Of a DNA stretch of 64,000 nucleotides, positions 25,675 to 33,867 are shown piece after piece. Location of the stretch: contig NC_134276.1 in assembly GCF_949628215.1 (NCBI RefSeq), positions 66,446,733 through 66,510,732 of the forward strand. The letters run 5' to 3'. The translations under genes were made by a program, and so were the position numbers. Source of the DNA: Phalacrocorax aristotelis. Its lineage: Eukaryota; Chordata; Aves; Suliformes; Phalacrocoracidae. Below the pieces are notes generated by a model. That model had not been told where the DNA came from, ran no database searches, and was given only the letters and a program-made list of their open reading frames with translations. Position 1 is the first letter of the stretch. Each line of letters opens with the position of its first letter.

Positions 25675-25815
25675 TCAGCCTGTTAATTACAGGGGGTTGT
25701 GTCATTGGAATGTTATCAATGACCCGTTTAATTTTGCTGTAATTACTGACAAAATAAGGCAAGGATAGATCACAATACAGAAATATTCCTCTTTGGGAAC
25801 AATATTGTGCTGGAA
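25675..25815. promoter_or_regulatory. candidate SOX-responsive enhancer with SOX palindromes
   Basis: A perfect palindrome ACAATATTGT at 25799-25808 places two SOX cores head to head. A second inverted pair, GTCATTG at 25701-25707 and CAATGAC at 25717-25723, again presents paired SOX-type cores, and a further ACAAT lies at 25772-25776. TAATTAC homeodomain cores flank at about 25684 and 25740. SOXB1 factors commonly bind their own enhancers, so an autoregulatory neural enhancer is a reasonable inference; none of this is proven by sequence alone. Confidence 0.4.
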
Positions 25816-25899
25816 GTCGAGCTAATACGTAACATAAACAAACATTTTAGAACATGCTCCTGCTGGCAAAACTTCCTTAAGACCCCGTTCTGCTTTCTC

Positions 25900-28800
25900 T
25901 AACCCACTCGTAACTCCCACCGGGCTGAGGATCGGGCCCTTTCCAAGGCGAGAGGACACTCGCTATGTACTGCAAAGTTGGGGGGCGAGGTGAGGGGGGT
26001 GGGGGGGAAGACCCTCTTCTTAGGCGCGGGCTGACGGTCCCGCCGCCCCACCGGGGTGTCCCTCGCCGTTCCTCCGGCGGGGTGGGCGCCGGGAGCCGTG
26101 CGGGGAGGTGACAGCCCCGGCCCCGCCGCCAGCCGGGACCCGCCGTCGCCTCGGGGCGGCCGCCGGCTGCCGCGGAGATCAAACGGGCGGGAGATCGATA
26201 CTACTTCTTTTAGGAGCAAAGAAAATATAAAGCCCCTTCTCAAAGCCGTTTAAAAACTAGAAAGGAAGGAGCGAAAACAACAAGGCCGGGATATACAGAC
26301 TCTTCGGAAAGGGGCGATTTATCGATACCGGGGAGGGGTGTGTGTGATGAAGAATTCCTTTAGAAAGATGGCTCCAGCCGTCCTTTTATCTGACACAATA
26401 AATAAATAAATGGAAGTACCTCCACGGAGCAGGCGGCTGCCCTCCGGACGCTTTGATTTAGCCCGGAGCAGGCTGGACCTGAGCAACCCCCTGCGCCCCC
26501 TCCCCAGCGCCCACTCCCGGCTGCAGCCGAGTCCCGGCCCCGGCCCCGGGGGGGCACCTGCCTGCTCCCACGGGGGCTTCAGGAACCTTTCGGCCCCCGT
26601 CTCGTACCCACCCTCGGTGTTCCCCCGCCGTGCCCCCTGCCGTTGTCCCCAGGCTCCCCCGCAGGGCAGTCTGAGCGCCGGTGGCCCGGGCTGCCCCTTC
26701 CCCGCGTGTTTGCAGCGCGGCGGTGGGCGACCCGTCTGTTGAGGGCGAAATACAGGGAAAACGGCCTGGGAACCGAGACGGACCCCTCCACGAGCCGCTC
26801 CGGGGAGCCGCAGCGGGGTCCCCGCCGCTCGGGTCGCGCTGCTGTCGCGACAGCCAGGGCTGTCCGGGAGCGGGACGCGCCGGGGCGGTGGCGGGACAGC
26901 CTTACCCTCGTCACGCTTCCCGTTGGTTGGCACCGCTCTCCTGGGCGAAGGGGGGAGACATTTCTCGTCAGGGAATTTTAGCCCTTTCCTCCCCCCCCCG
27001 TTGCTTCCCCCCCCTTTTCCTTTTTCCCCCTTCCCTTTCATTCATAAACCTGGTGGCTATAGACGCAGCTTGAATATTGACGTCTCTTCCCCCAACTGCT
27101 CCTCCGTTAACCCAATTACAGAATTCATCAAGAACTGTGTTGAATTATCTCTTTCCATACAGTATCAGCATTAGCCTAATTAAAAGCTATAATGTCTGAT
27201 ATAATGATTAAATCGTTAGCTCTGCTGTAGGGAAGCAATATTTTGTTTTCCCTTCAATTAGAAGCTGATTGAGGTTTTCAGAGCAGGTCAGCTGTGAAAT
27301 TTGAATTATATGTGTGAGTACCGTTCACAGGGTGAGCCCCTACTCGAAAGCTCCAGAGATTCTCCAAACGCTTTTACCCAGCAAGCTGGGAAAAGACAAC
27401 AAAACACACAGAGAGCCTGTAGCTGATTTGGGATCGGGGCTGTATGATCCACCGGAACAGTTGTTAGTGCTGGAAAAGAAAGCGGGACTTCATTCAGGCG
27501 CCTTTTTTTTTCCCCCTCCACCCCATCCCGGCTGGGTAACAGTTCTTGTTCAAAACCGTGATCCCCGAGACGCCGAGTCACGGAGGAAAGGGCTCCCCCT
27601 CCCTTCCTCTCTTGCCTGCCCCCCCCCCCCCCCCGGTTGCTCCCTTGGCCCAGGTAACGACGCCCTGGGAGCGAGGGAGAGGTTTGCATTTCGCCCTGGC
27701 CAGCGGGGTTTTGCAGCAAAGTGCCAAAGGAGCTGCAAGCGATCCCCCCCGTCTTCCCCCCCCCCGCTCCGCGTTTCAGACGGGGCTGGCGAGGGATCAG
27801 CCCGCATTTTCCCCGAGCACCTCCCCACGGCATCCCCGCGGCGTGGGCTGGCGCTCGCCGGCCCCGGCCCGGCCCGGGGCGAAGGAGGCACAGCGGCAGC
27901 CAGCAGACGGCGATCGCCGCCTGCTCCGGGGCGACCGGCTCGGCCCCCGCCGCCCCCTCCTCGCCCTCGGGGCCGAGCAGGGCGGGGGCAGCGCGGGCAC
28001 GGCGCCGGGACACCCCCAACCCCCGGAGGCCGGGGGGGGAGCTGTGGCCCGGGGGAGGCACTAGTCGCTCCGGCCGGGCTACGAGCGGGCCACGCCGGCA
28101 CCTGCCCCCTCGGCGGGCCCGGGGGGCAGCCAGGGGTGCTAGCGGACCTTTAGCCCTCCCCGGTCCTGCTCCCAGCGCAGGCTCTCTCCCCGCTTCCCCT
28201 CTGGCTTCCCTGCAGTGTTCACCCACGCACACACTACTCCTCACGCCCCCCCCCAGCCCCGGGACCCTCCTATTCCCGCCACCACCCGCCTCCTGTCTCT
28301 TTGCAACTCCACTTTCCTCCGGGGAAAGCCCGAGGACCTCTTATCTCCGGGCGCAGCCCCCGCCTTCACCACCCCAAGCCCCGCAGGCCCCTCCTGGCTC
28401 ATCGCTTCTGTCAAACGGCCCTCGCAAAAGTGGTTGACCTCGTTCCTGCCCCGCGAGTGGGGATCTGCGTCACCTTTCCCACGGAAGAAAAGGCCTTGTG
28501 TGCCTCCCGGGCTGGTTTTTACCACCACCCCACCCCCTCGCCCTACACCCCCCGGCCGCCGGGGAGCGGGGTGCGCCTGGGGCAGAGGGGCACAGGTGGA
28601 GGGCGTGGGGGGGCGCTCACGCCGACAGCATCTTCTTGCCCTCCGCTCTCCCTGTCCGCCTTTACCCACCCTAAAGGATCGTGTTCATGGCGGTTTGGCT
28701 GCTTTTAGGAGAGGGAAGAGGCTCTCGGTGTTTATTTGCAGGGGAGGGGAGGAGGGGGAAGCCCCACACCGAGAGAAAACCCGGGAGGGGGGCAGCCCCC

Positions 28801-28960
28801 GGGGGGGCGGGGGTGAGGGGCTGCCCCCCCCCCCCCAGCAGAGAAGGGCAGGGTCAGCTTCAGCCGCGGTTTCCCTGCGTGTGAAGGGGGTCTGTGGGGA
28901 GACGGGGGTGTATCCCCGATTCCCAGGGATGAGGGTGTGTTCCCAAGGGCTCCACCAGCT
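25900..28960. promoter_or_regulatory. CpG-island cluster upstream of SOX1
   Basis: CpG-rich blocks at about 25900-26190, 26420-26980 and 27560-28960, with C and G homopolymer runs (for example about 27620-27635). Overlapping open frames of up to 312 codons on both strands are Pro/Arg/Gly-rich shadows of base composition. An AT-rich unique island at about 27080-27310 with several ATTA/TAAT cores separates two of the blocks and is a further regulatory candidate. Confidence 0.55.
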
Positions 28961-28999
28961 ACCAGAGCGCATGGGACTCGTCCAGGAAAGGTTGCCCCC

Positions 29000-30240
29000 A
29001 TCTGATTCATCCCATTTATTTGTCAGGAGGCCTTTGGGTACCTTTATCTCAAATTTCAGGGTGAAAAAAAAATACCACTAGGGCTTCAGGTGGATAACGT
29101 TCCAGCCATGTAATTTATCTCGCGGTTTTTATTCCTAATATCTTCATTTGGCCATCCAAGTGGAAATATGCCTTTCTGCAGTAACCTTCTCTCCCTTCCC
29201 CCTCCTCTTCTACCCCAACCAATTATATTTTTAATACATCATTTAGCAATCACAACAGCCTCGCTTGTTTTGCCCCTGCAGATGTGGCAGCCCATCAGCT
29301 CGGGAAAAATCTCAGCTGGAGGAGCGCGGGCCCAATCCCGCACCACCTTCCCCCCCACCCCCCCACCCCATCTTTCCACCCTTAGGGCAGACTGGAAGGG
29401 AGCAGAGCCCCCCGAAAGCATCCCTGCCAGCCCACCAAGCCAACAGCAAGGCCCTGGCTAAGCTTGAAGGGCCCAGAAGCAGGCCGAGCCTTCAGCCATG
29501 AGAAACGAAGAGACAGGCGCTTCCCTTTCCTCAGCAAACCGATATTATCGTGATGAGATCACTATTTCATGACGAGTTGTTGAAAAATAAAGGGGGGAAA
29601 AAAAAAGTCTAATCCTAGCCCAGCGCCTAAGGCTGGTGCTTTGTGCATGGCGTGGGCTCCTCCCGCAGAAAACTTCTGGCCGTAATGGCAGTAACTGGGA
29701 GAGCTGCGGCGTGATTCCACCCCTTGGATGGCCACTAGGGTCAGGAAAATTAATGCTGGCGGATGGGGAAAGGAGCAGGGATGCCGCGTGTCCCTTTCTC
29801 CACCTGGCGAAAGACGACAGGGGTGGCGGTTTGCGTGCGTGGGCGTTTGTGCAATGCAGCGGCCGTCCTTGTGGCCGCAATTCAAGATTACTGCCTGAGT
29901 TTGTGTGGACCATTTTCTATAAAATAACTGTCATCTATCTCACGGGACAGCCATGGTGCAAAGATGGTCTTTTAATATTTTCAGGGGAGAAAAAATAAAA
30001 AAGTCACACGCCTGTACTTACTTTATACAAATATAACATGTTTCCGTGTACCTTCATTAGCCTCAGATGCTTTCAACTCCCCGAGGACTAAGTATGTAAC
30101 CACTGTGTCCAGTCTCCACCTTGCACCCGCACCCAGGCCTGGGAGCAGTTTTAATGCTGGGGAGACCCGCCTTCTGTCCCCATCCCTTCCCCTGCCGTGG
30201 GGGCTCCGGTAAAAGCTCTAGAACAGGCGAAGCCCTGGGG
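29000..30240. other. mixed-composition DNA upstream of the SOX1 promoter
   Basis: No supported gene. There are AT-rich unique patches at about 29030-29250 and 29880-30070, and moderately GC-rich sequence between them. No transposon or long repeat was seen. Confidence 0.4.
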
Positions 30241-30573
30241 AAAAGCCGTGATTAGGTGCCGCTGGCACCGGTTGCGGCGGCGACGAGGGGTGCCCGGCCC
30301 GGGGCGGACATCCCGGGGCGCCTCAGCCCCGCCAAACACCGCTCGACGGCGGTCTAAGGATGGACGGGGCAGCCCGCGGCGCAAGGCCTCCCTCCAGCGA
30401 TGCCCGACGGGGAGGGGGTGCCCGGTGTCGTGCGTGTGCTTGTGTTTCCGTGTCCCGTCCCGTGCCACCCCCTCCCGCGGCCGGAGTGCGGGCCAAGGCG
30501 GGGGCGGGGACGGGGCGCGACGTGACCCCTCCGCCCGCCCCCCCTCCCACCCCCGGGCACGGCGCGCCCCGCC

Positions 30574-30660
30574 GGACGTCACTGCTCAGCGCGCGCCATG
30601 CAAATCAGCGCCCGCCGGCGCGCTCCCATTGGCCGCCGCCAGGCGATTTAAGGCGGGCTC
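30574..30660 (+). promoter_or_regulatory. SOX1 core promoter
   Basis: In order: a CRE-like GGACGTCA (30574-30581), a perfect octamer ATGCAAAT (30598-30605), an inverted CCAAT box ATTGG (30628-30632, NF-Y type) and a TATA-like ATTTAAGG (30646-30653). Spacing is compact and all face the SOX1 start codon about 0.9 kb downstream, inside a CpG island. A transcription start at about 30672-30685 is predicted from the TATA-like box. The octamer suggests direct POU-factor input. The motifs are seen directly; the start site is inference. Confidence 0.55.
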
Positions 30661-30935
30661 GGCGCGCCTCGTATGGCTGCAGCGCCGCTCGGCCGCGCGC
30701 CCGGCGCCTCCTCCTCCTCCCCGTCCGTCCGTCCGTCCGTCCGTCCGTCCCGTCCGGGCCGCGGGAGGGAGGCAGGCCAGCGACAGGACGTTACCGTGCC
30801 ACCGCCGGGCCCGCGCCTGCTCTGCTGGGGTTCCTTCCCCCACCCCCTCCCTTCCTCCCTCCCTCCCCCGATCCTCCTCCCGCTTTTTTTTTTTTTTTTT
30901 AGTTAACGTTTAAATACTTTTTGTTGTTGTTGTTG

Positions 30936-30967
<32 letters not shown>

Positions 30968-31020
30968 GCGTGGCGGTGGGTTCTCCTCTCTCTTGTGCTC
31001 CGTTCACCTGCGATCAGCGG

Positions 31021-31095
31021 ATGCAAGTCACACACGCTCCCTCCCTCCTTCCCTCCCTCGCTCCCTCCCTCCCTCTCTCTCTCTCTCCAAGTTAG
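31021..31095 (+). other. upstream ORF 1 in the SOX1 leader
   Basis: ATG at 31021, 24 codons, stop TAG at 31093-31095. It encodes a Ser/Leu/Pro-rich peptide because it reads through the CT repeat. It would be translated only if transcription starts upstream of it, as the promoter motifs predict. Confidence 0.35.
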
Positions 31096-31408
31096 CAAAG
31101 AACAAAAAAAAAAAAAAAAAAATAGCTCCGTTAAGGATAAGAGCGGGAGCGGAGGGGTGTGCGCGCGTGTGCCGGGGAGAGCCGGGAGCGGAGGACACCG
31201 CCGACGGCTCCGCACACTCCTCCCTCCGCGCCAAGTGAAGCAGCAAGTTTGCCGTGCACCTGTTTGAGCAGCTCGAATCCCCGCCGCCGCCGCGCCGCCG
31301 CCGCCGAGCCCCGAAAGTGATTTGCCAAAGGGAGAAAGTTTTCCGCCGGCGGGGTCGCCGATCGCTCTCCTCGCGGTTTTCTTCTCCCTCCTCCTCCTCC
31401 TCCTCCTC

Positions 31409-31439
<31 letters not shown>

Positions 31440-31533
31440 TCCTCCTCCTCCTTTTTTTTTTTTTGCACGGCGGTCGCTACCTAGATACAAACGGGTTTTG
31501 CCTCGCTCGCTCCCCGTCCTCCCGGGCTCCTCT

Positions 31534-31575
31534 ATGTTTGATTCTTTTTTCACGCCTGGCGCCGGTGGAAAATAA
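31534..31575 (+). other. upstream ORF 2, close to the SOX1 start
   Basis: ATG at 31534, 13 codons, stop TAA at 31573-31575, only 13 nt before the SOX1 ATG. A stop this close leaves little room for reinitiation at the first SOX1 ATG and could favour one of the downstream in-frame ATGs. Confidence 0.4.
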
Positions 31576-31588
31576 AAAAGCTACTTGA

Positions 31589-32719
31589 ATGTACAGCATG
31601 ATGATGGAGACGGACTTGCACTCCCCCGGCGGAGCCCAGGCCCCCACGAACCTCTCGGGGCAGACCGGAGCGGGAGGCGGCGGTGGCGGCGGCGGCGGCG
31701 GCGGCGGCGGGGGGAACAAAGCGAACCAGGACCGGGTCAAGAGACCCATGAACGCCTTCATGGTGTGGTCGCGGGGCCAGCGGCGGAAGATGGCCCAGGA
31801 GAACCCCAAAATGCACAACTCGGAGATCAGCAAGCGCCTGGGGGCCGAGTGGAAAGTCATGTCGGAGGCCGAGAAGAGACCGTTCATCGACGAGGCGAAG
31901 CGGCTGCGGGCGCTGCACATGAAGGAGCACCCGGATTATAAATACCGGCCCCGGCGGAAGACCAAGACCCTGCTCAAGAAGGACAAGTACTCGCTGGCCG
32001 GGGGGCTGCTGAGCGCCGGCTCGGCCGGGGGAGGCCCGGCCGGCGTCGGCGTGGGCATGGGCGTCGGCGTCAGCCCCGGCGGCGTCGGGCAGCGGCTGGA
32101 GAGCCCCGGCGGCACGGCCAGCGGCGGCTACGCGCACATGAACGGCTGGGCCAACGGCGCCTACCCGGGCTCGGTGGCGGCGGCGGCGGCGGCGGCGGCG
32201 ATGATGCAGGAGGCGCAGCTCGCCTACGGCCAGCACCCGGGCAGCGGGGGGCACCCGCACCACCCGCACCCCCACCACCCGCACCACCCGCACAACCCGC
32301 AGCCCATGCACCGCTACGACATGGGCGCCCTGCAGTACAGCCCCATCTCCAACTCGCAGGGCTACATGAGCGCCTCGCCCTCGGGCTACGGCGCCCTGCC
32401 CTACGGCTCCCAGCCCCACCAGAACTCGGCGGCGGCAGCGGCGGCGGCGGCGGCGGCGGCGGCGGCCGCCTCCTCGGGGGCGCTGGGCGCCCTGGGCTCG
32501 CTGGTGAAGTCGGAGCCCAGCGTGAGCCCGCCCGTCACCTCGCACTCGCGGGCCCCCTGCCCCGGGGACCTGCGGGAGATGATCAGCATGTACTTACCGG
32601 CCGGGGAAGGCGGGGATCCGGCGGCCGCCGCCGCCCAGAGCCGGCTCCACTCCCTGCCCCAGCACTACCAGAGCGCCAGCACGGGGGTGAACGGCACCGT
32701 CCCCTTGACGCACATCTGA
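31589..32719 (+). CDS. SOX1: SOX1, SoxB1 HMG-box transcription factor
   Basis: An intronless 376-codon gene for the nuclear SoxB1 factor that maintains neural progenitors and binds (A/T)ACAA(A/T)G-type sites, usually with POU or other partners. The N-terminus ([15 protein letters not shown]) is that of SOX1. The order is a Gly run (residues 29-42), the HMG box (about 48-126, starting [13 protein letters not shown] and including the NLS-like RPRRK end), then the [16 protein letters not shown] segment. KVMSEAEK and YSLAGG separate it from SOX2 and SOX3. The C-terminal activation region has Ala runs (197-204 and 281-294), a His/Pro stretch (222-241), a VKSE SUMO-type motif (306-309) and the family ending GTVPLTHI. 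Length is close to the other amniote SOX1 proteins I know (human 391). The first ATG is in a weak context (T at -3); ATGs at codons 4-6, especially codon 6, are stronger. Upstream lie the core promoter and leader; no neighbouring gene is in view. It appears intact. Confidence 0.97.
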   Translation: MYSMMMETDLHSPGGAQAPTNLSGQTGAGGGGGGGGGGGGGGNKANQDRVKRPMNAFMVWSRGQRRKMAQENPKMHNSEISKRLGAEWKVMSEAEKRPFIDEAKRLRALHMKEHPDYKYRPRRKTKTLLKKDKYSLAGGLLSAGSAGGGPAGVGVGMGVGVSPGGVGQRLESPGGTASGGYAHMNGWANGAYPGSVAAAAAAAAMMQEAQLAYGQHPGSGGHPHHPHPHHPHHPHNPQPMHRYDMGALQYSPISNSQGYMSASPSGYGALPYGSQPHQNSAAAAAAAAAAAAAASSGALGALGSLVKSEPSVSPPVTSHSRAPCPGDLREMISMYLPAGEGGDPAAAAAQSRLHSLPQHYQSASTGVNGTVPLTHI

Positions 32720-33810
32720 GCCCCCGGCGGCTCCCGCCGGTACCGGCGCCGGGAGCGGCGGAGGCGGGCGCGGGCGCGGCCACCGGCACCGGCTCCGCCA
32801 CCGGCCCCGGCTGGGCCCCGCAGGACTGCGCGCCCCGCCGCCGCCGCCGCCCCACGCTCAGCCCCGGCCGCCCGCCCGCGCCCCGGCCCCGCTCCCGCCT
32901 TCCCCCCTCTTCTTTTTGCCTCTTGCTCCCCTTCCCTCCCCCGCCTCTTTTTTTTTTTTTTTTAATTTTTTCTTTTCTTTCTTCCTTCCTTTTTGTACAG
33001 AAAAGAAATGTTTTGATGTTCTTGTAATAATAATAATAAATAATAATAACGAGAGAGAAAAAAGGTAACGGTTGCTTCACTTACCTTTTTTTTTTAGCAG
33101 GACTAGTTTATGAAACTAGTTTTAGACTGAACTTCCGTGTTTTATCGAGACTTTTTGTACAGTATTTATCATTCACCCAAGAGACATAGAGCGTTTATTT
33201 GCAAAAGAGGAGAGAGAGAAAGGATTAAAAAAAAAAAAACGACGGCGAAAAGACAAAAAATATCAATAATAACGGCACAAAGTTGTGGGCGATGCCAACT
33301 TTTATACCGCGCGGAACCGCTACGATTTCAGTCACGGATCGCTTCTTGCGAAGGCTTTTTGTTGCCTAATTAACTCGAAGTTGATGGGGAAACAGTTCTC
33401 ATTTATTACTCATGTACTAAGGCAAATCCAAAACAACCCTTAAAAGTTTTTTTGTAGATGTTGTCGCGTTTTGGTTTTTTTTTTTGTTTGATTTTTAAAA
33501 TTTGTTTATTTATAAAACTTTTTTTTCTTTTGGAGGCTGCAATGGTTTGTTTCGGTTTGGTTTTTTCTTCTTTCTGGGTTTTATAAAACTTCATGGTACG
33601 TGGCTCTTTTTGTTTGTTTATTTGTTTTCTCTTTGCCTTTGTTTTCTTTTTGTATCATTTCTTGTAAATGCATTGTGAAATAATTTTTATTTAGGCGTTA
33701 CGAGGGAATTCAGATTGTGTACATAGTTTACTAAAAAGCCTTTCTGCTAAACAGAAATCCTAAGGATGCGTTCAATTTTGAGTTAAATAAATTTCGAAGC
33801 GGAAAAAGTC
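32720..33810 (+). other. SOX1: SOX1 3' UTR (predicted)
   Basis: Starts CpG-rich, then becomes strongly AT-rich. The best poly(A) signal is AATAAA at 33786-33791, giving an end near 33805-33815; an earlier AATAAA within a TAA repeat (about 33035) could give a shorter form. It contains a perfect 8-bp hairpin (33102-33120) and a UGUAnAUA Pumilio-type site (33718-33725). The end is inferred from the signal. Confidence 0.6.
33786..33791 (+). terminator. SOX1: SOX1 poly(A) signal
   Basis: Canonical AATAAA about 1.07 kb after the stop codon, followed within 35 bp by a T-rich stretch. It is the first canonical signal outside simple repeat sequence. Confidence 0.6.
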
Positions 33811-33823
33811 ACCCGTTTTTCTT

Positions 33824-33867
33824 AAAAAAAAACCAAACAAACAAAACAAAAAAAAACAACCACCAAA
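33824..33867 (+). repeat. A/C-only low-complexity tract
   Basis: About 44 nt made only of A and C just beyond the predicted SOX1 transcript end. A retroposed tail is possible, but no element body is attached, so a simple low-complexity tract is more likely. Confidence 0.7.

Larger units (their letters stand above)
30680..31588 (+). other. SOX1 5' UTR (predicted)
   Basis: About 0.9 kb from the predicted start site to the SOX1 ATG. It is unusually repetitive: (CCGT)7 at 30721-30750, T17 at 30884-30900, T28 at 30940-30967, CT-rich repeats at about 31040-31088, A19 at 31104-31122, (TCC)n at about 31384-31452 and T12 at 31453-31464. Two short upstream ORFs are present, at 31021-31095 (24 codons) and 31534-31575 (13 codons). 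No intron signal is needed to join it to the CDS. The 5' boundary is inferred from the promoter motifs. Confidence 0.5.

Noticed and set aside
27306..28244. 312-codon minus-strand frame and overlapping plus-strand frames of 279 and 172 codons
   Set aside because: All lie in one CpG island, overlap each other on opposite strands and are Pro/Arg/Gly-rich without recognisable domains.
29733..29745. CTCF-like CCACTAGGG
   Set aside because: Only a partial match to the CTCF core; the GGGGC part is missing.
31550..32545. 331-codon open frame antisense to SOX1
   Set aside because: It mirrors the GC-rich, third-position-GC SOX1 codons; Arg/Ala/Gly/Val-rich with no domain.
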